A stretch of 64,000 nucleotides of DNA, from assembly GCF_035046485.1 (NCBI RefSeq), contig NC_085137.1, forward strand, positions 448,004,980-448,068,979. The letters are read 5' to 3'. The notes beneath the pieces are model-generated. The model ran no database searches. It saw only the letters and a program-made list of their open reading frames with translations, and was not told the origin of the DNA. The position numbers and the translations under genes are program-made. This document shows positions 47,396 through 58,615 of this stretch, one piece after another (positions within the stretch are counted from its first letter, which is position 1; the number at the start of each line of letters is the position of its first letter). The stretch comes from Aedes albopictus (taxonomy: Eukaryota > Arthropoda > Insecta > Diptera > Culicidae).

Positions 47396-47850
47396 TGTGA
47401 AGGACAAGTTAGAGGCAAACCAACGATCCAACGTGATATACAAAATCCCGTGTGCAGACTGTAGAGCAAGCTATGTAGGTATGACATCGTGCCGACTGAA
47501 AGATCGTGTGTCTGGTCACCGATCGACGATCAACATACTGGAGGAACTACGAGCAGCGGGGAAAGACGAGACGGATCATGAGATGGCAAGACTGAGAGAG
47601 AAAACAGCGCTACTAGATCACTGTATCACCAACAACCACAATTTTCTATTAGATAAGGTAGAAGTATTAGACTCAAGCAACAAAAACAGAATTTAGCCAT
47701 ATTAGAGTCATGCCACATCTTGAACACACCAAACACTGTTAACAAACGAACTGACACCGAAAACCTGAGCGGCACGTACGCAGGGGTATTACACACAGTC
47801 AAAACGACACAGCACACAACACATAGAAGAACAGAGGAATAGGCGCACAA
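47396..47850 (+). pseudogene. Penelope-like GIY-YIG endonuclease, right copy
   Basis: Plus-strand copy starting within KDKLEANQRSN, identical to the left copy over most of its length. A run of five A at about 47687 replaces six in the left copy, so the frame stops at KNRI. The remainder (NLAILESCHILNTPNTVNKR, then a tail ending HRRTEE) continues in another frame. It lacks the hAT insert and so shows the undisturbed sequence of that site. Confidence 0.8.
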
Positions 47851-48223
47851 TAGCGATCATCACTATAACGAGAAACAGACAAAATCGAAATCTGGCGCGA
47901 AAGTGACGCCGCCGGCAAGAGGTAGATCGTAGGAGGTAAAACAGATCGATACTGATCGATTTGAAAAAGTGCGCCAACCAACGAACTCAACCACGTGGGT
48001 GTTTAGATACCTCTTTCGGAAACTGGTACCCGAATAATTCTGTTTTCTCGTTATAGTGAAGTGAAGACGTGCGACTATGTTTAAAACATACATAACCTCA
48101 CGAGTAAACGGAGGGATTGTATCTGTAAGATTATGTAGAATTATGCTTAAAACCTATGTTAAAACCTGTCCAATTTGCAGATCCTTTGAAAAAGGCACAA
48201 TATATGTGACCGAAACGTCAGGT

Positions 48224-48779
48224 CACATAACATAAGTGGAACTTCGGCTCAAAAAGTTGATGCCTTTCCGATTTCGTACGCTGGTATACAGGGCATCGAA
48301 ATGTCAAATGCGTTATAACATCATTGCCATACCATTTTTCGGCATGTATACCATTTGTCATTGCTGTGAAGTAAAACAAAGACCTCTTAGATCTAGACTG
48401 GCAGCACATGGAGATCTAAAATAGAGCATAAAATGTAATGAAACTTTGTAAATTCATGTCAAAAATACGTTTTCAAGCCTTAAATATAGAGGGAACTCGA
48501 TATGTGAAACGTGGATGTATTATTTCGAAGATTTCAATGCATTTATGACAAAATGAATAAGTGGATTTCCAGTAGTTAGTTTTGCGCATGTATCAGATGC
48601 CAATCTTCGTTCCTGTATTCTTTGCCAAAACTGGAATACAGGTTGGATCAGATGTTTTTTGTTTACCAAAATAAATGACATTTCGAAACCTTTTATGAAA
48701 GATATAACAGTTTCGCGTACTGGAAAAGGATACAACTTTTTCCTTCACTCTGACTATGGAGTTCCACTTATGTTATGTG
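48224..48779. mobile_element. P-element-like MITE in the Penelope right arm
   Basis: A 556-bp insertion with inverted ends CACATAACATAAGTGGAACT and the 8-bp duplication CGTCAGGT at 48216-48223 and 48780-48787. The left arm has the target once (45984-45991, reversed). The ATAACATAAGGTGG-like tip and 8-bp duplication recall Drosophila P elements. A 71-codon minus-strand frame inside (48520-48735) might be a transposase remnant but is not recognisable. hAT is the alternative. Confidence 0.7.
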
Positions 48780-48986
48780 CGTCAGGTGTTGAACCAATAT
48801 CCGTTTATGATAACATAGAGACTGGAAGCCGAAAATCCCCGCTTGCATAATACCAATCACAGTCGATCCCCTTACATACTAATTGATAACGCTTGTAAAA
48901 CTTCAGGCCTTCACGTGCGAAAGTCCTTGGATGTCTTACAACATCTTTGAAAACTACATATGCACAGAACTATGCTATGTTAGTAC

Positions 48987-50757
48987 CCGAATCCCTCTGG
49001 GATTCGTCCCGGAATCCCTTTGGGATTCGTCCCAGAATCTTGCTGGGATTCGTTCCCAGAATCTCGCTGGGATTCGTTCCCAGAATCTCGCTGAGATTCG
49101 TTCCCAGAATCTCGCTGGGATTCGTTCTCAGAATCTCGCTGGGATTCGTTCCCAGAATCTCGCTGGGATTCGTTCCCAGAATCTCACTGGGATTCGTTCC
49201 CAGAATCTCGCTGGGATTCGTTCCCAGAATCTCACTGGGATTCGTTCCCAGAATCTCGCTGGGATTCGTTCCCAGAATCTCACTGGGATTCGTTCCCAGA
49301 ATCTCGCTGGGATTCGTTCCCAGAATCTCGCTGGGATTCGTTCCCAGAATCTCACTGGGATTCGTTCCCAGAATCTCGCTGGGATTCGTTCCCAGAATCT
49401 CGCTGGGATTCGTTCCCAGAATCTCACTGGGATTCGTTCCCAGAATCTCGCTGGGATTCGTTCCCAGAATCTCGCTAGGATTCGTTCCCAGAATCTCGCT
49501 GGGATTCGTTCCCAGAATCTCGCTGGGATTCGTTCCCAGAATCTCGCTGGGATTCGTTCCCAGAATCTCGCTGGGATTCGTTCCCAGAATCTCGCTGGGA
49601 TTCGTTCCCAGAATCTCGCTGGGATTCGTTCCCAGAATCTCGCTGGGATTCGTTCCCAGAATCTCGCTGGGATTCGTTCCCAGAATCTCGTTGGGATTCG
49701 TTCCCAGAATCCCTCTGGGATTCGTTCCCAGAATCCCTCTGGGATTCGTTCCCAGAATCCCTCTGGGATTCGTTCCCAGAATCCCCCTGGGATTCGTTCC
49801 GGAAACCCTCTGGGATTCGTTCCGGAATCCCTCTGGGATTCGTTCCGGAATCCCTCTGGGATTCGTTCCGGAATCCCTCTGGGATTCGTTCCGGAATCCC
49901 TCTGGGATTCGTCCCGGAATCCCTCTGGGATTCGTCCCGGAATCCCTCTGGGATTCGTCCCGGAATCCCTCTGGGATTCGTCCCGGAATCCCTCTGGGAT
50001 TCGTCCCGGAATCCCTCTGGGATTCGTCCCGGAATCCCTCTGGGTATTCGTTCCAGAATCCCTCTGGGTATTCGTTCCAGAATCCCTCTGGGTATTCGTT
50101 CCAGAATCCCTCTGGGTATTCGTTCCAGAATCCCTCTGGGTATTCGTTCCAGAATCCCTCTGGGTATTCGTTCCAGAATCCCTCTGGGTATTCGTTCCAG
50201 AATCCCTCTGGGTATTCGTTCCAGAATCCCTCTGGGTATTCGTTCCAGAATCCCTCTGGGTATTCGTTCCAGAATCCCTCTGGGTATTCGTTCCAGAATC
50301 CCTCTGGGTATTCGTTCCAGAATCCCTCTGGGTATTCGTTCCAGAATCCCTCTGAGTATTCGTTCCAGAATCCCTCTGGGTATTCGTTCCAGAATCCCTC
50401 TGGGATTCGTTCCAGAATCCCTCTGGGATTCGTTCCAGAATCCCTCTGGGATTCGTTCCAGAATCCCTCTGGGATTCGTTCCAGAATCCCTCTGGGATTC
50501 GTTCCAGAATCCCTCTGGGATTCGTTCCAGAATCCCTCTGGGATTCGTTCCAGAATCCCTCTGGGATTCGTTCCAGAATCCCTCTGGGATTCGTTCCAGA
50601 ATCCCTCTGGGATTCGTTCCAGAATCCCTCTGGGATTCGTTCCAGAATCCCTCTGGGATTCGTTCCAGAATCCCTCTGGGATTCGTTCCAGAATCCCTCT
50701 GGGATTCGTCCCAGAATCCCTCTGGGATTCGTCCCAGAATCCCTCTGGGATTCGTTC
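48987..50757. repeat. Tandem array, 23-24-bp GGGATTCGTTCCAGAATCCCTCT units
   Basis: About 75 units in homogeneous blocks: GTCCCGGAATCCCT types (48987-49040), a 24-mer with CCCAGAATCTCGCT (49040-49700), a transition block, 23-mers with CCGGAATCCCTCT (49800-50040), 24-mers with GGGTATTCG (50040-50400), and 23-mers with CCAGAATCCCTCT (50400-50757). No unit contains a stop, so frames of 490-618 codons are open on both strands at once. These are repeat artefacts, and no start, splice or signal peptide supports a protein. Confidence 0.95.
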
Positions 50758-50780
50758 ATGATCATTCTCTGGGATGCTTC

Positions 50781-51670
50781 TAAAACAACATTTTAATAAG
50801 TATTGGTAAAATTTCAAAATTTCCAATCAAGCTCGACCCAATTTCCATAGCTCGTATACATCGATAGCATGTTATTAATTTGCTCGGAATGCATGAAACG
50901 ACCGAACTTGACATTGATCCTCCTACACCTTGCGCTGTCACTACTATGACTGGATTCCATAAGCTCCATCCACAAAGCGAGCGTGCAGTCGCCGCTGCCT
51001 GCCGCCTAGGTCAACGTTTTCAGCGTGCCTGCACGCTCGTAGTCGTAGATTTTAATTTAAATCCGCCAACACCCTTCGCTCGCTCGCATCCACAACAGCA
51101 AGCAGATGAAAGCCCGAGACGACGGCGGCGACGCCGTCACTATCTATAGAAGACAACGCGCTTCGGACGGACAACGGACACCATATGGATGCTCTGTTTG
51201 CTGTCTGTCTTGCTTGGATGATGACGCCATCGTTTATTATCACATCAACAACGCTGCTGATTCGCGCGCGCGCGATTTTCTCGGTTCCACCAGTTGTTCG
51301 TTGATTTGGTTGGGTGTTTGAAACAAAGTTTTCGCTTTCTGGTACTACCTATTCGACACTGAAACTACTCCTACGCCTCGAGGCGGCATCTACCACAACG
51401 AATTACATGAGTGGGATCTCGAGGTTTACTGAACGTGAAACTGCGAGAGATATTTCTTTTGGATTTTTATTGGTAATACTGAACTGTGGTTTATGAATTT
51501 CTGATTATTGCAATGTGTACCTTGTGTTAAATTGACGCAACGCGTTTTTTTTTTCATCTTTGTACTGTTACAAGATTAGGCTAGAAGAAGTCTAGAAGAA
51601 TTTACGGAACTAGTTGGAAAAAATAACGTTGTTGGAATTCTTACCTAAAAATGGCAAATACGGTTAACGT
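50781..51670. other. Moderate-GC spacer, no gene confirmed
   Basis: The part 50930-51300 is richer in GC and CpG (CGACGGCGGCGACGCCGTC, and a CG run at 51265-51273) than its surroundings and could be a promoter or non-coding exon. No frame there looks like a conserved protein. The rest is AT-rich. Confidence 0.3.
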
Positions 51671-51679
51671 TCCCATTCA

Positions 51680-51898
51680 TCAGCCGGGCACGTAAATCAA
51701 CAACTTGTTAAAGGCAGGGCAATCTGAAAAGTTTGATTTATGGTTGACCGCGCAATTCGAGCATTTACATTTTCTGATATCTTTGCACACCGGATAATCG
51801 TCCTCGGCGTGAAAAAAATCGCCACAAACCATGCATGTAGTGTCTAGGTAGCAATGTATCGTTCCGTGACCCCACTCTTGACACTTGTACAGGAACAA
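51680..51898 (-). pseudogene. Jockey-type ORF1 zinc-knuckle fragment
   Basis: Minus-strand frame YKCQEWGHGTIHC, then TCMVCGDFFHAEDD, CPVC-like and CSNCAVNHKSNFSDCPAF. These are three CCHC-like knuckles in the arrangement used by ORF1 of Jockey-group non-LTR elements. The sequence is short and isolated, has a stop on both sides, and one cysteine is replaced in the third block (DDYPVC). It is a dead fragment of about 220 bp. Confidence 0.75.
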
Positions 51899-51899
51899 C

Positions 51900-53584
51900 T
51901 AACAACTTTAAAATAATTTATCATAGGTACAATTTTTGAATCGCTATTTATTAGAGTTTTCAATTTATGTGTTGACCCAATCTTGTTCTTCCAACCCGTA
52001 GTCAACTCCAACGACGTTATATTATACTAATGTTACTGTGACATTTCCATACATCGCCCACAACTGTCGATTGATGAACCGGAATTCGAGGAATTTGTCT
52101 CAGTAATGGACCCATTCAATCGGACGGCACGATATGAGGGGGCAGCTTGCAATCAACAGGAAGTTTCGCTCGATGCCGTCATCGCTTTTCTTGGTGGTGA
52201 ATACTGAACTGAACAATATACACCTAAGCCCCCACAGAGAGCGCCAAGACTTGGAATATCTGGACCGACCGGCCCGACCGGGAAACCAATCGCGCGCGCA
52301 CACACCGAGTAAGGTGTGAAGTTGATACGATTTGTTGACTTAAACCGCAACACAGAAATGGAAACAGACCCGGCATCGGTTGGATGAGGGGAGCCATCAC
52401 GGCAAGGTAATGCTACCCATATTGAACACCCATAAAATGACGACGATCGTCGTAGACTGTTTGTTGTTGTGACTTCATTCAGGCGCGTACCTACGCTAGC
52501 TGCTGGCTTCCACCGACGACGACGACGTGACCATATTTAACCGCGTGACGCATGCTAATTGAAATTGGATTGAGGTCTTTAACGTGGCTTATCATTAACT
52601 TTTATGGAGGATATCCAGTTAACTCGATTAAGATAGAGATCGAAAAGTGGCGCAGTCTCGATTAATTATCGCGCGCAAGTGCGGTTTACCGTTGCCGTGA
52701 TTTGCATTTGCATCTGCGCCATGGAGAGGATCCCTAATGGATTGGACAACACAGCGGCAATGAGGAGTTTATTTGTGCATCAATCAACGCATCCTTGGAG
52801 ATGATGAGTGGAATAACAAAACAACTATTAAAGAATACTCATTATTCAGCACATCTTAGCTGTGTATTGTAGACGATCATCATTCACCGACTAAGCCGCT
52901 GTCAACAGTTTCCTCCGAGTAAAGCTTTTCTCTATCTCGTGTCTATCACTGTCACAACGGGCATTAGGCTTATGCAATTAACGGGATTGCAGATGTTTTC
53001 GAATCCAGACACGAGTTGTGTGACATTTCAGAAAAGCAGCACTGTTTGTTGGGTTATGAATTGTGGTTTGGAGCACGATGCGCGGCTAGTCTTTAGTTGT
53101 TGAACAACAAGCAATTTCACCGCTATTCAACTACCTATAGACGAACGACATTGTAATCAGCTCATAGTAGACGAACATTTCTATTTGCTTTCTAAAAACT
53201 AAGCCTTGGGAGTCTTAGGAGTAAATCTTGTTATTCCCTGATGGTGTACCAAATTCTCGATGCTTCAATCTCAGATTACCGTAGCTCATCTCACTATGCT
53301 GTCGTTTTATACATAGTTGTCCCACGTTAGTTTTTGACAGTGTTGACTTTTTTGGACCAGGCATTCTATTTTTACGTAGGGTAATTCTCCAATTGTTGAA
53401 CACTACCCAAATGTTGGAACAGTTTCTGAAAGTCGTTTTGTAAATCGAACATAACAAATTCTCGCCTAACTTAACCGGCTAATATAGAACCGTATACAGG
53501 GGATAGACAGGCCAAACTTTCACTTTTTAAAAAATGGCCAACTAGCTGTAACTTTTTGAAATGTGCGTAGAAAAATCTCAAATC
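51900..53584. other. Intergenic DNA, no gene seen
   Basis: Unique-looking mixed DNA. Small frames (for example 52100-52350 on both strands) show no domain or motif. No arrays or clear inverted repeats were noticed. Confidence 0.35.
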
Positions 53585-54375
53585 TTTACTGTAAGTGTAA
53601 CCAGTGCTGAAAATTTCATTTCGACATATCTGAATTCAATCACCTGAGCGGTTCCATATCATTTCAGCAACGAGTAATTTTCATATATCTTTATTTGGAT
53701 GAAACCTTGCATACAAGTCTTTGGGGGAGAAAAACGCCGTTTTGCATACTTGGTTCGCCATTTTAAATCTAGCCTTACTTATGAGAAGGGCCTATGAAAA
53801 ATGCACATGATATCTTCAAAAAATTGTATCTCGAAAACGGTTTGTCCGATCGGTTTGGTGTCTTCGGCGAAGTTTTAGACAATTGTTGGTGCTATATGGA
53901 GAAAATATGCACGGTAAAAAAATATGTTTGGTTTTTGTGATTTGAACTAAAATATAGATTTTCCCTCAAAAGTGACATGTCAATATTTTTTTTATTATCC
54001 TTATGTTATAGCTGACTGAAAATGCTACCTAGTGCACAGTGGGTTGTTCTGGAGAAAAATAGGTTACAATGAAAGAAAAATGTTTTAAAAAATTACGGTT
54101 TTCAAAAAAAGCTATTAAGTAAAGTCAAAAAAGTTTGTCGCCCTAATTTTATGAAAGTACATCAAATTTGCAAGAAAAAAGTACTTCGGTAACATTTTTT
54201 TAAGATGCACCGTTTAGAAGATATTACTAATTTAATATTGATTTTTTTGATAACTTAATAAGTTTTAGCCCTTTTCGGATGTACTCCGTGTTTCTCCAGT
54301 TTCAAAAGTATTTTTTTTCGGAAAGATTGGAAAATTTTGAGTTAAAATGACACTGACAGCTTAAAGATTTGAGTG

Positions 54376-55271
54376 AAATTCACTGCCTTAAAAGTATTTT
54401 GAAACAAGTTACAAAATCCCACTATCAAGAACAATGATTTCTTCCAGTGGGTTTTATTGCCTTCTGCTGAAAACGTGCTAATAAGTATTAGATACAGGTA
54501 ATTAGATACCAGTTAGCTGTACTACGTACAGTTGGTGATTGTAAACATGGTCTTTGTTGGAACTAGTCCACCATGGCCACGCTGGCCCAGGCTTGTAAAC
54601 ATTCGACACTTTTCACTGCCTTCGTTTCGTTGTCGCGGTCGGGTGTCAGCTTGCTTTATTTCATTCGAACGCGACCGCTACCTCTTACACACAACACAAG
54701 CGGCAGAACAAAGATCAATAAACAAAAAAGTGGATCAAATCAACGTAGTCTGACACGATGACATTAGTATAATTCCAGCTTTTCGCAAGATTTCAGCCAA
54801 TTTTGATTAAAATTGGTATAATATTAGTATAATATTAGTCACCTTCCATCAAACTAGACGGCTGCCGACTGATACCTCAATCAACAACCGCCGCACTCTT
54901 TATTCATTCCAGGTATATACAATTTACAATCTTCTTCAATAACAATATACCTACGCCAGCAAATCTACCTCGCTCCAACTCTCCAAACTCGTACCTGACG
55001 ATACCTGAGCGTTCAACTCTACCTATCTTCCAGCAGTCTTTACCCAGCATTCTATGATTTATACCCGTGAGCTGTATAATAATGTCTGACTCGGTTCTGA
55101 ATTCATCCAGTATCTACTAGGGAAAACCAAACAGTAAATGCAGAAAGGTTGCTAGAAGCATAGTGATTTCATAGTAATTTCAGCTAATTATCCAGTGTTT
55201 TTGAACTAGATCCAGTGTTGTTTGATAACATAATAATTGTAAAGGAAAGTGTAACACGTTTTGGTGCAAAG
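54376..55271 (+). other. Promoter and 5' leader of the transposase-like gene
   Basis: Non-coding DNA between the left arm and the 5' UTR intron. The part 54530-54760 is richer in GC than the arms (CACCATGGCCACGCTGGCCC). No TATA box could be placed with confidence. Confidence 0.3.
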
Positions 55272-55357
55272 GTAAGTTTTAAATACACATTTTAATTATA
55301 TATGTTGTGATATTTTCGTTCAAAACTAACAATTGGAAAATATTTTCTATGTTACAG
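55272..55357 (+). other. Intron in the 5' UTR of the transposase-like gene
   Basis: Donor AAG|GTAAGT and acceptor TGTTACAG|ATT enclose 86 bp, just upstream of the ATG at 55366. The length and sites suit a mosquito intron. It implies the gene was expressed and spliced in a nuclear genome. Confidence 0.6.
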
Positions 55358-55365
55358 ATTACAAA

Positions 55366-56142
55366 ATGAGTAAAATCAGATGTATTCGTCCATTCAAAGA
55401 CATTCAGTGTTCGAAAGAGCTGCGATATCTCACGGATGGTATCATCCAAAAACTGAAGTCAATTGGATTTTCCAAGGTATCCACACTGAACACCAAGGAT
55501 TTTCGTATTTGTTCGTCTTGCCGTCTACATATTGATTCAAGAGCTCACCTCACCCAAAACGAAGAACAAAGCGTAGCCGGTGGCTCAAGGATGCCAACTG
55601 TTCAGACCATACCTGTTGTACCTGATTCGCAAAGCTATGAAAGTTTGGTCACGATACCATCAGCGTCAACGCTAAGCACAATTCAATCAAATGAAGACTT
55701 CACGATGCCTGTAGACGTCGAAATATTCAACCGAGGAATAGCAGCTATTCGTGTTTCGCCTATAGATTTAGGTAAGGTTAAAAATGTTCACTATCCTGAA
55801 AAAAAGTGCGCTGAAATCGTCGAAGGTGTACGAAGAAATCTTTTTAAATTAGACGCTAAAACAGAAAAAGCAAACGAGTTTAATGAAGTCATAGAAAATA
55901 TGAAAATTAAATTTTTAAATTCAGCCACAAGGCAAGAAAAACTATCAATTTTATCATTGTTACCAAAATCATGGTCAGTACAAAAAATTGTAGACGAATT
56001 TAAAACTAGTAGAAATATGGCATCAGATGCAAGAAAGGAAAAAAATAATGTATTAGATTCATCTCAAGGTTCAAGCTCTGGAAAAGCTTTGAGTAATGAA
56101 ACAAAAGAACTGGTTTTGAATTTTTTGAGGACGATGATATAA
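55366..56142 (+). CDS. Transposase-like protein, N-terminal part
   Basis: The ATG lies eight bases after the putative acceptor and opens 258 codons beginning MSKIRCIRPFKDIQCSKEL. Cysteines at 6, 15, 49 and 52 (RICSSCRLHI) could bind zinc, suggesting a DNA-binding N-terminus. A serine- and threonine-rich linker (about 70-120) follows, then a charged helical region and KLSILSLLPKSWSVQKIVDE near 190-210. The frame ends at a TAA just after a run of six T (56121-56126). Reading one frame over, codons continue as EDDDISRAMPG into the next segment. One lost T therefore probably split a single gene of about 700 codons, unless it is an assembly error. Confidence 0.65.
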   Translation: MSKIRCIRPFKDIQCSKELRYLTDGIIQKLKSIGFSKVSTLNTKDFRICSSCRLHIDSRAHLTQNEEQSVAGGSRMPTVQTIPVVPDSQSYESLVTIPSASTLSTIQSNEDFTMPVDVEIFNRGIAAIRVSPIDLGKVKNVHYPEKKCAEIVEGVRRNLFKLDAKTEKANEFNEVIENMKIKFLNSATRQEKLSILSLLPKSWSVQKIVDEFKTSRNMASDARKEKNNVLDSSQGSSSGKALSNETKELVLNFLRTMI

Positions 56143-56150
56143 GCCGTGCA

Positions 56151-57473
56151 ATGCCAGGCCAAAGAGATTTTGTTAGCGTAAAGACAGGAAATAAGAGATT
56201 AGCTGTTCAGAAAAGATTGTTAATGATGACATTAAGAGAAGCTTTTAATCGCTTTAATGAAGTGTACGTCAATGTAAAAATAGGGTTTTCATCATTTGCA
56301 AGCCTCCGGCCAAGGCAATGTAAACTATTGACTATCACAGGAACACATAATGTTTGCGTTTGCACTACGCATGAAAATGTCAATTTAATTCTACATAGCT
56401 TAAAAAAATACAATGTCTTGAATGATCTAAAAACATTAACGAATAGATTACTTTGCGAAAATAAGACAACTCATTGCCATCTACGAAGATGTAAAAACTG
56501 CCCAGATACCTCAGTTTTAGAAGACAGTTTATTGAAACAACTGGAAGAAAACTTTGTTGAAAAGCTTTCATTCGAACAATGGGTTACCACTGACAGATGT
56601 GATTTAGAAACTATTGTAAAGCAAACCGATGACTTTGTTACATTTTTCAGCTCAAAATTAGAAAGTTTGATTCCGCATGATTTTGTAAAAACCGAACAAT
56701 CCAATTTTTTGAAAACTACAAAACAAAACTTGCAAGATGGTGAATTTTTGGCTATTTGTGACTTTTCTGAAAATTACAGCTTCGTTTTGCAGGATGAAGT
56801 TCAATCACACCATTGGAACGTGCAACAGGCCACAATCCATCCTTTCGTAATATATTATACTGAAAATAGGCAAATTAAACATTTTAGCTTCATTATAATT
56901 TCAGAAGAACTAAGACATGATTCAGTCGCTGTTAATTTGTTTATTGATAAAATGATGAACTTTTTACAAATTGATCAAAATAAAAACATGAAAAAAATTT
57001 ATTTTATGTCAGATGGTGCTGCTTCACAGTATAAAAACCGAAAAAACTTTTCTAACCTTTGTAAGTTTAAGTCAAAGTATGGTATTGACGCTGAATGGCA
57101 TTTCTTCGCAACATCGCACGGAAAAGGTCCATGCGATGCTATTGGAGGTACGATAAAACGCATGGCTACCAGAGCAAGTTTAGCCAAAGAACGCGAACAC
57201 CCGATAAAGACTGCAAGAGAGTTGTTTAATTGGGCAAACAAACGAAAAGAAGAAGAACTTACAAAGTTCTCATTTTGTTATTCTACTACAGAAGAATACG
57301 AAAATATGTCTTTGCAGCTAAATAATCAATATAATAATGCAAAAACAATTCAAGGAACTCAAAAATTCCACTCATTTCTTCCTCTATCAGAAAATACAAT
57401 AAAGGCAAAGCTTTATTCAAACTGCCCTGACAATGATGCCAAAATATTCGATATTGTTAAGAAAGTTGTGTAA
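56151..57473 (+). CDS. Transposase-like protein, C-terminal catalytic part
   Basis: 440 codons, open in frame with sequence upstream of the frameshift. Visible blocks are QKRLLMMTLREAF, GFSSFASLRPRQC, CVCTTHENV near residue 68, CHLRRCKNC near 108, and CDFSENYSFVLQDEVQSHHW near 203. YFMSDGAASQYKNRKNF lies near 285 and AEWHFFATSHGKGPCDAIGG near 315. Two aspartates after beta-strand-like segments (CDF and MSD) and the later acidic residues suggest an RNase H-like transposase core. I recall similar uncharacterised proteins in many invertebrates but cannot name a superfamily. AATAAA follows at 57498. Function is inference from layout and motifs. Confidence 0.65.
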   Translation: MPGQRDFVSVKTGNKRLAVQKRLLMMTLREAFNRFNEVYVNVKIGFSSFASLRPRQCKLLTITGTHNVCVCTTHENVNLILHSLKKYNVLNDLKTLTNRLLCENKTTHCHLRRCKNCPDTSVLEDSLLKQLEENFVEKLSFEQWVTTDRCDLETIVKQTDDFVTFFSSKLESLIPHDFVKTEQSNFLKTTKQNLQDGEFLAICDFSENYSFVLQDEVQSHHWNVQQATIHPFVIYYTENRQIKHFSFIIISEELRHDSVAVNLFIDKMMNFLQIDQNKNMKKIYFMSDGAASQYKNRKNFSNLCKFKSKYGIDAEWHFFATSHGKGPCDAIGGTIKRMATRASLAKEREHPIKTARELFNWANKRKEEELTKFSFCYSTTEEYENMSLQLNNQYNNAKTIQGTQKFHSFLPLSENTIKAKLYSNCPDNDAKIFDIVKKVV

Positions 57474-57497
57474 ACAATAATTTGATAAAAATACAGG

Positions 57498-57503
57498 AAT
57501 AAA
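57498..57503 (+). terminator. Polyadenylation signal of the transposase-like gene
   Basis: AATAAA 25 bp after the stop codon, with another AATAAA overlapping at 57504. Both lie before the right inverted arm begins. Confidence 0.55.
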
Positions 57504-58299
57504 AATAAACTGATGTACAAAGTATAATGTTATTTTTTATTGCGCACAAATACCACCACTCAAATCTTTAAGCTGTCAGTGTCATTTTAACTCAAAATTT
57601 TCCAATCTTTCCGAAAAAAATACTTTTTAAACTGGAGAAACACGGAGTACATTCGAAAAGGGCTAAAACTTATTAAGTTATCAAAAAAATCAATATTAAA
57701 TTAGTAATATCTTCTAAACGGTGCATCTTAGAAAAATGTTACCGAAGTACTTTTTTCTTGCAAATTTGATGTACTTTCATAAAATTAGGGCGACAAACTT
57801 TTTTGACTTTACTTCATAGCTTTTTTTGAAAACCGTAATTTTTTAAAACATTTTTTTTTTCATTGTAACCTATTTTTCTCCAGAACAACCCACTGTGCAC
57901 TAGGTAGCATTTTCAGTCAGCTATAACATAAGGATAATAAAAAAAATATTGACATGTCACTTTTGAGGGAAAAACTATATTTTAGTTCAAATCACAAAAA
58001 CCAAACATATTTTTTTACCGTGCATATTTTCTCCATATAGCACCAACAATTGTCTAAAACTTCGCCGAAGACACCAAACCGATCGGACAAACCGTTTTCG
58101 AGATACAATTTTTTGAAGATATCATGTGCATTTTTCATAGGCCCTTCTCATAAGTAAGGCTAGATTAAAAATGGCGAACCAAGTATGCAAAATGGCGTTT
58201 TTGTTCCCCAAAAACTTGTATGCAAGGTTCCATACAAATCAAAAAATACAAAAAATAAAAACTGGAAAAATTTCCCACTTGTTCGTGGAATCGCTCACC

Positions 58300-58615
58300 T
58301 ACATTTTCGCTCATTTTCGAAGCTGTACCTGAGAATATGGTATATGAAAAACTTGTGTGGCTAGACCAGTTCTACAATAAAGTCACGGAAAAACTGTTCT
58401 TTTTCGAATATTTAAGGTAAATGTTATGGAGTATATTAGAAAAATGCCAATTGATATTCACCATGAATATCAATTGGCGTTTTTCGAAGGTAGTCCGTGA
58501 CATTTACCTTAAATATTCGAAAAATAACTGTTTTTCCGTAATTTTATTGTAGAACTGGTATAGTCGTACAAGTTTCTCATATACCATATTCGCAGGTTCA
58601 GCTTCTAAAATGAGC
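58300..58615. repeat. Palindrome in the right arm
   Basis: About 310 bp fold onto themselves around CCAATTGATATTCACCATGA at 58448. Both halves share AATATGGTATATGA, CAGTTCTACAATAAA and CGAATATTTAAGGTAAATGT. It has no counterpart in the left arm, so it is a later insertion, probably a foldback MITE. Confidence 0.7.

Larger units (their letters stand above)
45920..48877. mobile_element. Penelope-like element, head-to-head inverted pair
   Basis: A 13-bp duplication ACTAATTGATAAC lies at 45907-45919 and 48878-48890. Two inverted copies meet near 47393: the left arm reads on the minus strand and the right arm on the plus strand. Both encode the GIY-YIG endonuclease C-terminus and carry the same 3' region (ending CCCCGCTTGCATAAT). 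The left arm holds a hAT-type insert (46472-46891) and the right arm a P-like insert (48224-48779). Inverted partial duplication is common on Penelope integration. No reverse transcriptase region remains. Confidence 0.85.

Noticed and set aside
46114..48093. Duplicate 76-codon genes in inverted orientation (46114-46344 and 47863-48093)
   Set aside because: They are the non-coding 3' regions of the two Penelope arms.
48970..50770. CRISPR array
   Set aside because: Units are contiguous 23-24-mers with no unique spacers, in a eukaryotic genome.
48883..50826. Open frames of 490-618 codons on both strands
   Set aside because: They lie wholly in a 23-24-bp tandem array lacking stop codons; no start context, domain or splice evidence.
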